A model generated the notes under the pieces. The model saw only the letters and a list, made by a program, of their open reading frames with translations. It was not told the DNA's origin and made no database searches. The translations under genes and the position numbers were made by a program. Positions 8,153 to 15,561 of a stretch of 33,513 nt of DNA are shown piece by piece. Positions within the stretch are counted from its first letter, which is position 1, and each line of letters opens with the position of its first letter. Source of the stretch: a bacterium (GTDB taxonomy: Bacteria > Margulisbacteria > Marinamargulisbacteria > JAAEMD01); contig JAAEMD010000004.1 of the NCBI GenBank assembly GCA_024225875.1, forward strand, positions 1 to 33,513, given 5' to 3'.

Positions 8153-8223
8153 TATACAGCTGGTACAAATTGAAATGTCCGTTTAACTTTAAGTGTCGGA
8201 CATTTTACTTTGGAACAGCTATA
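8153..8223 (+). repeat. Interspersed palindromic repeat, copy A1 (short, 71 bp)
   Basis: This copy has both ends of the family (TATACAGCTGGTACAAATTG and ACTTTGGAACAGCTATA) but lacks the centre. About 45 bp between GTTTAA and CTTTAAGTG are gone, and the junction shows an AA shared by both sides, as from a microhomology deletion. It shares its last TA with copy A2, so the two stand in tandem. It lies 14 bp upstream of the -35 box of the hrcA promoter. Confidence 0.85.
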
Positions 8224-8337
8224 TAGCCGATCCGAAATGAAATGTCCGTTTAAATGACTGAGTGCTGTGTACTGACGTACATAAACGAAGTCATTTGAAA
8301 ACTTTAGTGTCGGACATTTTACTTTGGAACAGCTATA
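8222..8337 (+). repeat. Interspersed palindromic repeat, copy A2 (full, 116 bp)
   Basis: This is a full-length family member with a diverged left end (TATAGCCGATCCGAAATG) and a standard right end. The inner palindrome AAATGACT...AGTCATTT encloses TGTACTGACGTACA, a 5-bp stem with a 4-nt loop. It directly abuts copy A1 and sits upstream of the Gfo/Idh oxidoreductase gene. A minus-strand reading frame of about 73 codons runs through A1 and A2 but is an artefact of the repeats. Confidence 0.88.
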
Positions 8338-8341
8338 GCTC

Positions 8342-8382
8342 AAAGATAACTGTTTCTTGAGATTACAAAACATGTTATCTTT
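8342..8382 (+). promoter_or_regulatory. Dyad in the leader of the oxidoreductase gene
   Basis: A perfect 9-bp inverted repeat, AAAGATAAC and GTTATCTTT, is separated by 23 nt and lies 32 bp upstream of the next start codon. It could be an operator or a leader hairpin with a large loop; no factor is implied. Confidence 0.3.
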
Positions 8383-8414
8383 ATTGACTTTATTAAAGGA
8401 GGGAAAGGAGCAGG

Positions 8415-9377
8415 ATGTTAAATACTGGAGTTATCGGCCTTGGTAATATGGGGCGGCACCATGTTAGATTATACAGCGAAAATAAAAGAGTTAATTTAGT
8501 TTGCGTTTGCGATATTCATCAGGACATCTTAAATAAATTCACTTCTAATTATTCATGCCGGGGTTACTTAAACCTCGATGATATGTTAAATAATGAAGAA
8601 CTTGACGCAGTAACCATAACCTCACCAACCTCATTACACTACGAAATTGCTAAAAAAATCATCCAGAAAGGCATCCATGTTCTTATTGAAAAACCAGTTA
8701 CAGATACAACCGAAAGAGCTAACGAGTTAATAGATCTTGCAAAAAAACATAATGTGATAATTATGGTCGGTCATATAGAACGTTTTAACCCGGCTGTTAC
8801 AGCTCTTAAAAAACTAATCGATGAAGGTCAGGCAGGCAGGATCATTTCCCTTTCTTCCCGCAGGCTTGGAACCTTTCCTAATCAAATAAAAGATGCCAGT
8901 GTTATTATTGATCTGGCAGTACATGATATTGATATCTGTTCTTACTTACTGGATAAAGAACCTGTAAAAGTATATGCCCATAAAGTTAAGGCTCTTATTG
9001 ACAGTAGAGAAGACCATGCAGAACTTTTTCTTACTTATGACAATGAAAGCGCTTTTATTCAAGTTAACTGGATAACCCCCATAAAGATAAGGACCCTTGC
9101 AGTAACAGGAACCAGAGGCTATGTAGAGCTGGATTATCTAACAAAAAAATTAACTTTATATAAGAGTAATTACTCCAGAAGCAAAGATATAAACGGAGAA
9201 ACTGTTATAAATTTTAAAGATACTGAAAAAGTTGATATACCTGTTCAAAACATCGATCAGCTGACAGTAGAAATAGACCATTTTGTTACCTGTATCAAAG
9301 AAAACAGGCCGCCTCTAATAGACGGTGAAGCAGGAAAGAAAGCTCTGGAAACAGCACTTAATGTTCTTAATCAATAA
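8415..9377 (+). CDS. Gfo/Idh/MocA-family NAD(P)-dependent sugar oxidoreductase
   Basis: Members oxidise or reduce hydroxyl groups of sugars or nucleotide sugars using NAD(P). The N-terminal Rossmann domain begins GVIGLGNMGRHHVRLY (dinucleotide loop G-x-G-x-M-G). The EKPVTDTTERA segment carries the conserved EKP lysine. HDIDICSYL holds the family's catalytic His/Asp region in the second domain. The stretch MVGHIERFNPAV resembles UDP-GlcNAc 3-dehydrogenases (GnnA type, used to make 2,3-diamino lipid A), which would fit the LPS genes elsewhere in the window. Substrate identity remains an inference, and no partner aminotransferase is adjacent. At 320 residues it is full length. A strong ribosome site (AAAGGAGG) lies upstream. 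It is divergent from the hrcA operon, with repeats A1 and A2 between them. Confidence 0.85.
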   Translation: MLNTGVIGLGNMGRHHVRLYSENKRVNLVCVCDIHQDILNKFTSNYSCRGYLNLDDMLNNEELDAVTITSPTSLHYEIAKKIIQKGIHVLIEKPVTDTTERANELIDLAKKHNVIIMVGHIERFNPAVTALKKLIDEGQAGRIISLSSRRLGTFPNQIKDASVIIDLAVHDIDICSYLLDKEPVKVYAHKVKALIDSREDHAELFLTYDNESAFIQVNWITPIKIRTLAVTGTRGYVELDYLTKKLTLYKSNYSRSKDINGETVINFKDTEKVDIPVQNIDQLTVEIDHFVTCIKENRPPLIDGEAGKKALETALNVLNQ

Positions 9378-9458
9378 AGAATGATTTAATTAATTTCCTT
9401 AACTGTATCAGGAAAAAATTCAGCACTTCAAAAAAAAGTGTTTAATAATAGAAGTTAC

Positions 9459-9574
9459 TATAGCTGGTACAAATTGAACTGTCCGTTTAAATGGGAAAGT
9501 GCAGTGTACTGGCGTACATTAAAGAAGTCATTTGAAAACTTTAGTGTCGGACATTTTACTGTGGAACAGCTATA
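9459..9574 (+). repeat. Interspersed palindromic repeat, copy B (full, 116 bp)
   Basis: This full copy begins TATAGCTGGTACAAATTGAA and ends ACTGTGGAACAGCTATA, with the TGTACTGGCGTACA apical hairpin. The inner left arm has drifted (AAATGGGAAAG), so the middle stem is weaker than in A2. Flanks GAAGTT on the left and AACTTC on the right extend the palindrome outward. It lies between the oxidoreductase gene and metK. Confidence 0.9.
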
Positions 9575-9661
9575 AACTTCCAAAACAATAAATATAATGA
9601 TAAACTTCCATTAAAATATTTAATATATATAATTTAACTTAGATAGAAAGGTTTAACTAAA

Positions 9662-10819
9662 ATGACGTATTTATTTAGTTCTGAATCTGTCTCGGAAGGA
9701 CATCCGGATAAACTTTGTGATCAGATATCTGATGCAATTCTTGATGAAGCTTATAGACAGGATCCCCTGTCCCGTGTTGCAGCAGAATGCTTCACAACTA
9801 CAGGATTAGTCGTTATTGGAGGTGAAATAACAACCAGGGCTCAACTGGATATTCAAAATATTGTAAGAAATACAATAAAAGAAATCGGCTACACTAATCC
9901 TGACTATGGACTGGATGGAAACAGCTGTTCTGTTCTATCTGCAATTCATGACCAGTCACCAGATATTGCACAGGGAGTTAACAAAGGTGCCGGACTACAT
10001 AAGGAAATGGGCGCTGGAGATCAGGGTATGATGTTTGGCTATGCCTGCCGTCAAACACCTGCATTGATGCCACTGCCAATATATCTTTCACATAACCTGG
10101 TTAAGGAACTGGCTCGTATAAGAAAGGCAAAGGAGCTATCGTACTTAAGACCGGATTCGAAAGCACAGGTTACAATAGAGTATGAAAATAATTTACCAAA
10201 AAGAGCTCATACAGTAGTAATATCAACACAGCATGATCCTGACGTCAGTCTTGAAACTATTGAAAAGGATATGATCAGCAAATTAATTAAAAATGTAATC
10301 CCGTCACAGTATTTAGATGAAAAAACAAGATACTTTATTAATCCTACCGGCCGCTTCGTTATCGGAGGCCCTCATGGAGACACCGGACTGACCGGCAGAA
10401 AAATCATTGTTGATACTTATGGCGGTTGGGGCGCTCATGGCGGAGGAGCTTTTTCTGGCAAAGACTGCTCAAAGGTAGATCGTTCCGGAGCATATATGGC
10501 AAGATATATTGCTAAAAATATAGTTGCCGCAGAGATTGCTAAAGAAATTGAAATACAAATAGCTTATGCTATTGGCGTTGCTGAACCGGTTTCATTAACA
10601 GTAAAAACGTATGGTTCAGGAAAAGTATCAAATCTTGAAATTACTAAATTAATAAATGACCACTTTGATTTAACCCCGGAAGGCATAATTAAAACACTGG
10701 ACTTAAGACGTCCAATATACAAAAAAACAGCTGCTTACGGGCATTTTGGTCGTGATGATTTAGATGTTAGCTGGGAAAAAACGGATAAAGCTGAAGAATT
10801 AAAAAAAGCTGTAAGTTAA
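9662..10819 (+). CDS. metK: S-adenosylmethionine synthase
   Basis: MetK makes S-adenosylmethionine from methionine and ATP, releasing phosphate and pyrophosphate, in the cytoplasm. Signature blocks are SESVSEGHPDKLCDQISDA (H14, P15, D16), the GAGDQGMMFGYA loop and the C-terminal GGPHGDTGLTGRKIIVD and GGGAFSGKD motifs. At 385 residues it is full length. The ribosome site is modest (GAAAGG, 9 nt before ATG), and a weak AT-rich TATAAT lies at 9628-9633. No SAM riboswitch is visible in the leader. It precedes cinA and recA, and its product ties it to the methylthioadenosine recycling genes 13 kb downstream. Confidence 0.99.
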   Translation: MTYLFSSESVSEGHPDKLCDQISDAILDEAYRQDPLSRVAAECFTTTGLVVIGGEITTRAQLDIQNIVRNTIKEIGYTNPDYGLDGNSCSVLSAIHDQSPDIAQGVNKGAGLHKEMGAGDQGMMFGYACRQTPALMPLPIYLSHNLVKELARIRKAKELSYLRPDSKAQVTIEYENNLPKRAHTVVISTQHDPDVSLETIEKDMISKLIKNVIPSQYLDEKTRYFINPTGRFVIGGPHGDTGLTGRKIIVDTYGGWGAHGGGAFSGKDCSKVDRSGAYMARYIAKNIVAAEIAKEIEIQIAYAIGVAEPVSLTVKTYGSGKVSNLEITKLINDHFDLTPEGIIKTLDLRRPIYKKTAAYGHFGRDDLDVSWEKTDKAEELKKAVS

Positions 10820-10896
10820 TAAGTTTTTATGCATGTTTATGACAATATTTATAGAATATGAAATACAGTATTATGACTATGATTTTTTACCTTTAA

Positions 10897-10914
10897 TTAG
10901 TTAGACATAACTAA
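10897..10914 (+). terminator. Weak hairpin downstream of metK
   Basis: A 7-bp stem, TTAGTTA and TAACTAA, with a 4-nt loop (GACA) lies in the 185-bp gap after metK and is followed by ATTTATTGTTTA. It is AT-only except for one pair and has a poor U-tract, so it is a doubtful terminator. The rest of the gap holds nothing I can name. Confidence 0.25.
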
Positions 10915-11004
10915 ATTTATTGTTTATTTACATAAAAAGTGCAGAGGCAATAGCTTTATATTAACTTTTTTTATCATGCTTCCCGTTTTTGGATAAAAAA
11001 TAAA

Positions 11005-11532
11005 ATGGAAAATATTTTGTTTCAGAATGAACTTGATGATGCAACTCTCAAGTTTAACAGTAAACTTGATTTTGATGTGGCTAGATTATTAAAAACATCG
11101 AAACTAACGCTTTCTGTAGCAGAAACTGTTACAGGAGGAATGCTGGCACAAAGACTAACCAGCTTACCAGGCAGTTTAGTCTATTTTAAAGGTGGTGTTA
11201 TTTGTATAGACACTTTATCGAAAATAAATATTTGCGGGGCAAGCCCTGCCACACTTAGAAAAAAAGGTGAATACAGTAAAGAGTTAACACTAGAACTGGC
11301 AAATGGTGTAAAAAATATAATGAAAACAGATATTTCAATAGCAATTACAGGCCATACAAGTCGTTTTGCTGATAAAAAAGATGAGGTCTTCGGAAAAATT
11401 AATGCAGGCTTCATGTTTAAGAATGATAAAAAGATAAAAGTTTTTAAATTTAATGGAACAAGAAATATAATAAGATATCAGTCAACACTAGCTGCTTTAG
11501 GTTATTTACGCCAGTGGCTTTTAGCACATTAA
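11005..11532 (+). CDS. CinA C-terminal-domain protein (PncC-like), with degenerate active-site motifs
   Basis: The family includes nicotinamide-nucleotide amidase PncC, which recycles NMN to NaMN. The fold is recognisable from LPGSLVYFKGGVICIDTLSKI, the GEYSKELTLELANGV region and SIAITGHTS, but the two best signatures are altered. AES-x-TGG reads AETVTGG (39-45), so the conserved Ser is Thr41. The usual G-x-x-GP-x-GG loop is replaced by GHTSRFADKKDEVFG. At 175 residues it has the single domain plus about 25 extra N-terminal residues, and no N-terminal CinA domain. The start at ATG 11005 has only a weak upstream GGA. The gene lies just before recA, a neighbourhood known for cinA in many bacteria. 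It may have lost amidase activity and kept a structural or regulatory role. Confidence 0.8.
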   Translation: MENILFQNELDDATLKFNSKLDFDVARLLKTSKLTLSVAETVTGGMLAQRLTSLPGSLVYFKGGVICIDTLSKINICGASPATLRKKGEYSKELTLELANGVKNIMKTDISIAITGHTSRFADKKDEVFGKINAGFMFKNDKKIKVFKFNGTRNIIRYQSTLAALGYLRQWLLAH

Positions 11533-11584
11533 CTAAATTAAAAATGCTCTTTACCTTATTTACAAGTTATTAAAGGAGGATAAA

Positions 11585-12601
11585 ATGGACGAAAATAAAA
11601 CAAAAGCTCTTGACTTTGCTATAACACAAATTGAAAAAGCACACGGAAAAGGTTCTATTATGTGGTTAGGAAACTCACCAAAACAAACGTGTAGCGTAGT
11701 TTCTTCTGGTGCACTATCACTGGATCTGGCTCTTGGAGTCGGCGGCTACCCTACCGGCAGGATTGTTGAAATATTTGGACCGGAAGCTTCCGGAAAAACA
11801 ACACTATCTCTTCACGCTGTTGCTGAAACACAAAAAAATGGCGGTGTGTGTGCCTATATTGATACTGAGCACGCTTTAAATGCAGTTTATGCTGAAAAAC
11901 TGGGAATTAATTTACAAACCCTGCTTTTATCTCAGCCTGACTATGGTGAACAAGCACTTGAAATTGCTGAAACTTTAGTAAGATCAGGAGCTATAGATCT
12001 AATTGTTATAGATTCTGTTGCTGCGCTGGTACCCAAGTCAGAAATAGAAGGTGAAATGGGAGACCCTACAATGGGTACCCAGGCCAGACTAATGTCACAG
12101 GCTTTAAGAAAACTCACAGCTATTGTAAATAAATCCAATACCACAATTATTTTTGTTAACCAGATAAGAGAAAAACTCGGTGTAATGTTCGGAAATCCTG
12201 AAGTTACTCCCGGAGGACGAGCCTTAAAGTTCTATTCTTCTATCCGCATTGATATCCGAAAAATCGAATCAATAAAAACCGGTGTTGATATAACCGGTCA
12301 CAAAGTAAGAGTAAAAATTGTTAAAAACAAAGTAGCTCCACCATTTAAGTATACAGAGCTTGAAATTGAATTTGGCAAAGGAATATCAGGTGTTGGAGAT
12401 CTCCTGGACCTGGGTGTCAATATGGGCTTTATAGAAAAAAGCGGCACCTGGTTTTCTGTTGGAAAAGAAAGAATGGGCCAGGGAAGAGAAGCCGGAAAAA
12501 AGTTTTTGCGGGAAAATGAAGAAATCGCTAATGATATCAGAAATAAAATAAAGGCAAAAACAGGCCTTGTTCCAACTGCCGGAAAAAAAGAGGAGGAATA
12601 A
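11585..12601 (+). CDS. recA: Recombinase RecA
   Basis: RecA forms ATP-dependent filaments on single-stranded DNA, performs strand exchange and triggers the SOS response. Walker A GPEASGKT is at 65-72, followed by the YIDTEHAL segment, Walker B LIVIDSVAAL, the MSQALRKL region and the DNA-binding L2 region FGNPEVTPGGRALKFYSS. At 338 residues it is full length, with the usual acidic tail (KKEEE). An excellent ribosome site (AAAGGAGG) precedes the ATG. The last codons contain the AGGAGGA ribosome site of the next gene, whose GTG start lies 3 nt past the recA stop, so recA and rny are translationally linked. No LexA-type operator is obvious upstream. Confidence 0.99.
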   Translation: MDENKTKALDFAITQIEKAHGKGSIMWLGNSPKQTCSVVSSGALSLDLALGVGGYPTGRIVEIFGPEASGKTTLSLHAVAETQKNGGVCAYIDTEHALNAVYAEKLGINLQTLLLSQPDYGEQALEIAETLVRSGAIDLIVIDSVAALVPKSEIEGEMGDPTMGTQARLMSQALRKLTAIVNKSNTTIIFVNQIREKLGVMFGNPEVTPGGRALKFYSSIRIDIRKIESIKTGVDITGHKVRVKIVKNKVAPPFKYTELEIEFGKGISGVGDLLDLGVNMGFIEKSGTWFSVGKERMGQGREAGKKFLRENEEIANDIRNKIKAKTGLVPTAGKKEEE

Positions 12602-12604
12602 AAA

Positions 12605-14143
12605 GTGAGTTTATTAATCGCACTGTCCAGTGCAGGAATAATACTTATAACAGGGGTTTTTGTTTTCTTTATAATAAGAAAAAAATCTGCTGATATTAAA
12701 ATAGAAAATGCTGAAAAAAAAGCTCAGCACACTCTGGAAGATGCTGCTATCAAGGCACAGTCAATCCTCGCAAAAGCAAATACTGAAGGGCAGGATGTAA
12801 TAACAAAAGCGCGTCTTGGAGTTGAAGAAGAGGTTAAGGCCAGAAGACAGGCCATTGCTCAAGTCGAAAATAGAGTACTGCAAAAAGAAAAATATATTGA
12901 TACCAGAGAAACTCACCTGAGTGAAAAAGAATCCATGCTGGAAAAAGATCTTGAAAAGGTAAAAAACCTTAAGAAAAAACAGGAAGCTATTATTCAGGAT
13001 CTTTCCGATACTCTGGAAAAAGCTGCGGGCTATTCAAAAGAAGAGGCAAAAAAAATACTTCTTACTAATGTTGAAAGAGAAGTACGTCAGAGAGCTGGTC
13101 TTATGATAAAGCAAATTGAGGACCAGGCCAGAATAATAGCTAATAGAAAAGCCAGAGAAATTATAACTGATGCTATACAAAGAACAGCTATTGATCATAT
13201 TTCCGAAATCACAACTTCGGTAGTACAGCTGCCTGATGATGATATGAAAGGAAGGATCATTGGACGAGAAGGTAGAAATATCCGTGTATTTGAAGCTGTT
13301 ACAGGGGTAGATGTTATAATAGACGATACACCTGGAGCAGTTGTACTTTCATCATTTGATCCCATAAGAAGAGAAATTGCAAAATTAACGCTGTCTAAAC
13401 TTATTTCTGACGGACGTATCCATCCTACCAGAATAGAAGAGCTTGTTGAGATTTCCAGAAAAAATCTTAAAGAGTTCATTATAGAAAAAGGTGAGCAGGC
13501 TGCTGATCAGCTGGGGCTGCAGTTCTCTCCAAAAATCATTGAACTGTTAGGCAAGCTGCATTTCAGAACAAGTTACGGTCAGAATATTCTGACCCACTCT
13601 ATTGAATGTGCGCATACAGCAGCTATTATGGCTCAAGAATTACAGGTTAATGCTCACCTGGCAAAAAGAGGTGCCCTGTTACATGATATAGGTAAAGCTC
13701 TTGATTTTGAGCAGGATGGCACACATGTACAACTGGGTAAAGAAGTCTGCGAAAAAGCTAATGAATCTGAAGAAGTTCTAAACTGTATTGAAGCTCATCA
13801 TGAAGACGTTGCACCAGAAACAGTTGAAGCTATACTGGTAATGGTAGCAGACAGAATATCTTCTGTCAGACCAGGGGCCAGACGCGAGTCACTTGAAACA
13901 TATATTAAAAGACTTGAAAAACTGGAAACTGTTGCAAATTCTTTTGAAGGTATAGATAAGGCATACGCTATCCAGGCAGGACGTGAAATAAGGGTTGTTG
14001 TCAAACCGGATGAAGTTGATGATCCCGCTGCTTATAAATTAGCTTTAGATATTGCTAAGAAAATAGAGTCAGATGTTGATTATCCAGGAGAAGTTAAAGT
14101 ATCTATTATCCGTGAAACAAGAGCAGTCGGAGTTGCAAAATAA
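12605..14143 (+). CDS. rny: Ribonuclease Y (membrane-anchored mRNA endoribonuclease)
   Basis: RNase Y starts the decay of many mRNAs at the inner face of the membrane. The 512-residue protein has, in order, a transmembrane segment (about 2-24), a long Lys/Glu-rich coiled coil (28-180), a KH RNA-binding domain with the GREG loop at 220-223, and an HD phosphohydrolase domain with the metal-binding HD pair at 360-361 (RGALLHDIGKALD). The C-terminal block ends REIRVVVKPDEVDD...ETRAVGVAK, as in the family. The GTG start is fixed by AGGAGGA at 12591-12597, which lies inside the end of recA. ymdB follows 44 bp later, and the rny-ymdB pair is a known neighbourhood. Confidence 0.98.
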   Translation: MSLLIALSSAGIILITGVFVFFIIRKKSADIKIENAEKKAQHTLEDAAIKAQSILAKANTEGQDVITKARLGVEEEVKARRQAIAQVENRVLQKEKYIDTRETHLSEKESMLEKDLEKVKNLKKKQEAIIQDLSDTLEKAAGYSKEEAKKILLTNVEREVRQRAGLMIKQIEDQARIIANRKAREIITDAIQRTAIDHISEITTSVVQLPDDDMKGRIIGREGRNIRVFEAVTGVDVIIDDTPGAVVLSSFDPIRREIAKLTLSKLISDGRIHPTRIEELVEISRKNLKEFIIEKGEQAADQLGLQFSPKIIELLGKLHFRTSYGQNILTHSIECAHTAAIMAQELQVNAHLAKRGALLHDIGKALDFEQDGTHVQLGKEVCEKANESEEVLNCIEAHHEDVAPETVEAILVMVADRISSVRPGARRESLETYIKRLEKLETVANSFEGIDKAYAIQAGREIRVVVKPDEVDDPAAYKLALDIAKKIESDVDYPGEVKVSIIRETRAVGVAK

Positions 14144-14187
14144 TGATGATACAGTAACCATATATTTTTTGTAGATATCTATTTAAT

Positions 14188-14979
14188 ATGAAACTTATTA
14201 ATATACTTTGTCTTGGTGATGTTGTTGGAAAGCCAGGTAGAGAATGTCTTGAGAATAATTTAAAAAACATTCAAGATAAGCACAATATAGATTTTACGGT
14301 ATGCAATATTGAAAACGCTGCTGGTGGATTTGGTTTCACAAGAAACACTTATATTGATTTAAAAAACATAAATATCAACGCTTTTACTTCAGGTAACCAT
14401 GTATATCAGCAAAAATCTGTTCTACAGGACTTCAGCTACTTTAAGAGCCTGGTCAGACCTCTAAATTTTCCGAGTGATAATCCGGGGGCCGGATACAGGA
14501 TTTTTAATCTTAACACTATAAAAATCGGGGTTGTTAATCTTATTGGAAGGGTATTTCTTGGTGAATATGACTGTCCATTCCATTGCATCAAAAATCATAT
14601 TCACCAGATTAAAAAAGAAACCCCGATCATTTTAGTAGACTTCCATGCTGAAGCTACATCTGAAAAAGAAGCCATGGGCTGGTTCCTTGATGGAGAGGTT
14701 TCTCTTATATACGGAACACATACCCATGTAATGACAGCTGATGAGAGAATCCTGCATAAATCAACGGCTTATATTACTGACATCGGTATGACTGGAGCAA
14801 GAAACAGTATTCTGGGCATGAAAAAAGAGCCGGTTATAAAAAAATTTCTTACACAAATGCCCAGCCGGTTTGAAATACCAAAGGATGATGAATGTATTTT
14901 TAACGGTATCAAATGTGTTATTGAAACAGAAACAGGAAAAGCTGTTTGCATTGAAAGGATCTTTGAAGTTTTTAATTAG
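14188..14979 (+). CDS. ymdB: YmdB-family metallophosphoesterase (2',3'-cyclic nucleotide phosphodiesterase type)
   Basis: These binuclear-metal phosphoesterases hydrolyse cyclic nucleotides in related proteins and are genetically linked to RNase Y. Metal ligands are visible: D11 in CLGDVVGK, E42/N43 in NIENAAGG, N70/H71 in SGNHVY, the His of VDFHAEATSEK, and the paired His of GTHTHVMTADE. At 263 residues it matches the family length of ~265. GNHVY replaces the commoner GNHIW/GNHTW; this change lies outside the ligands. The start at ATG 14188 has no good ribosome site, so expression may depend on read-through from rny. Repeat copy C follows 34 bp after the stop. Confidence 0.92.
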   Translation: MKLINILCLGDVVGKPGRECLENNLKNIQDKHNIDFTVCNIENAAGGFGFTRNTYIDLKNININAFTSGNHVYQQKSVLQDFSYFKSLVRPLNFPSDNPGAGYRIFNLNTIKIGVVNLIGRVFLGEYDCPFHCIKNHIHQIKKETPIILVDFHAEATSEKEAMGWFLDGEVSLIYGTHTHVMTADERILHKSTAYITDIGMTGARNSILGMKKEPVIKKFLTQMPSRFEIPKDDECIFNGIKCVIETETGKAVCIERIFEVFN

Positions 14980-15013
14980 ATTTACTCTGTTATTTACAGC
15001 CTGTCTTCAAGTT

Positions 15014-15133
15014 TATACAGCTGGTACAAATTGAACTGTCCGTTTAAATGGCTGAGTGCAGCTTCACAGACGTACATAAACGAAGTCATTTGAAAACTTT
15101 AAGTGTCGGACATTTTACTTTGGATCAGCTATA
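15014..15133 (+). repeat. Interspersed palindromic repeat, copy C (full, 120 bp)
   Basis: Both termini are intact (TATACAGCTGGTACAAATTG and ACTTTGGATCAGCTATA). The middle stem pairs AAATGGCT with AGTCATTT (one G-U on the transcript). The apex differs from its relatives: GCAGCTTCACAGACGTAC replaces the TGTAC-TGGC-GTACA hairpin, so the apical stem is lost. It lies between ymdB and the small DHp protein. Confidence 0.9.
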
Positions 15134-15235
15134 GTGTGCCCTTACTGTACTTATCCAGCAAGGCTGATATAGAGCAGGTAGTTAATTTTTAATTCTATAA
15201 AATAACAAATAATCTTGTTACAATAATTTTAACTT

Positions 15236-15532
15236 ATGAAAATATTAATAGATCTGAATATAATAAAAAAAGAAAAGCTGCCTGAACAAATAAACGTTAC
15301 GCTTCACCATGAAATCAGCAGCCCCTTAACCAGCATTATGATTGGATCTCAAGCCTTGAGCGAGTGGTTTGCAGATGGATCTGATGAAAAACATGTAATC
15401 AGCCATATAAAAGACTGCTCGAAACGTATTAAGGAAACAATGGGTTCTTCAGGTAATTTAAAAAACATTATTATTGATGAATATTTAGATGGAATAAAGA
15501 TGGTCAATTTATCAAAATCAAAAGGCCTCTGA
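15236..15532 (+). CDS. Stand-alone histidine-kinase dimerisation/phosphoacceptor (DHp) domain, 98 aa
   Basis: The protein contains an H-box, LHHEISSPLTSIMIGSQAL, with candidate phospho-acceptor H25, and a second helix, VISHIKDCSKRIKETM, as in the HEINNPL class of sensor kinases. There is no sensor domain before it and no ATP-binding (N, G1, G2 box) domain after it. The frame ends at TGA 15530-15532 and lptB starts 30 bp later, so a frameshifted kinase is unlikely. The tail IIDEYLDGIKMVNLSKSK follows the domain directly. It could be a phosphotransfer or adaptor protein, or a dimerising scaffold that has lost signalling. Position before lptB suggests a link to envelope biogenesis, which is only an inference. 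The ATG has no clear ribosome site; a TACAAT box lies at 15219-15224. Confidence 0.7.
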   Translation: MKILIDLNIIKKEKLPEQINVTLHHEISSPLTSIMIGSQALSEWFADGSDEKHVISHIKDCSKRIKETMGSSGNLKNIIIDEYLDGIKMVNLSKSKGL

Positions 15533-15561
15533 CAATGTCTAAATAAGACAGGCACCATATT

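Noticed and set aside
8153..8337. Tandem repeats A1/A2 as a CRISPR array
   Set aside because: There are only two units, they differ in length, they have no unique spacers between them, and no cas genes are nearby.
8152..8373. A 73-codon minus-strand frame upstream of hrcA
   Set aside because: It runs through repeat copies A1 and A2 and contains the same peptide (YSCSKVKCPTLK) twice because the DNA is repeated. It overlaps no ribosome site, and other copies do not keep it open.
9575..9661. A SAM riboswitch in front of metK
   Set aside because: The 87-bp leader is nearly all A/T with no paired core or terminator; nothing resembles a SAM aptamer.
15236..15561. The small DHp protein as a frameshifted full sensor kinase
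   Set aside because: Only 29 bp separate its stop from lptB and no N or G box is found in any frame nearby, so no kinase remainder exists here.
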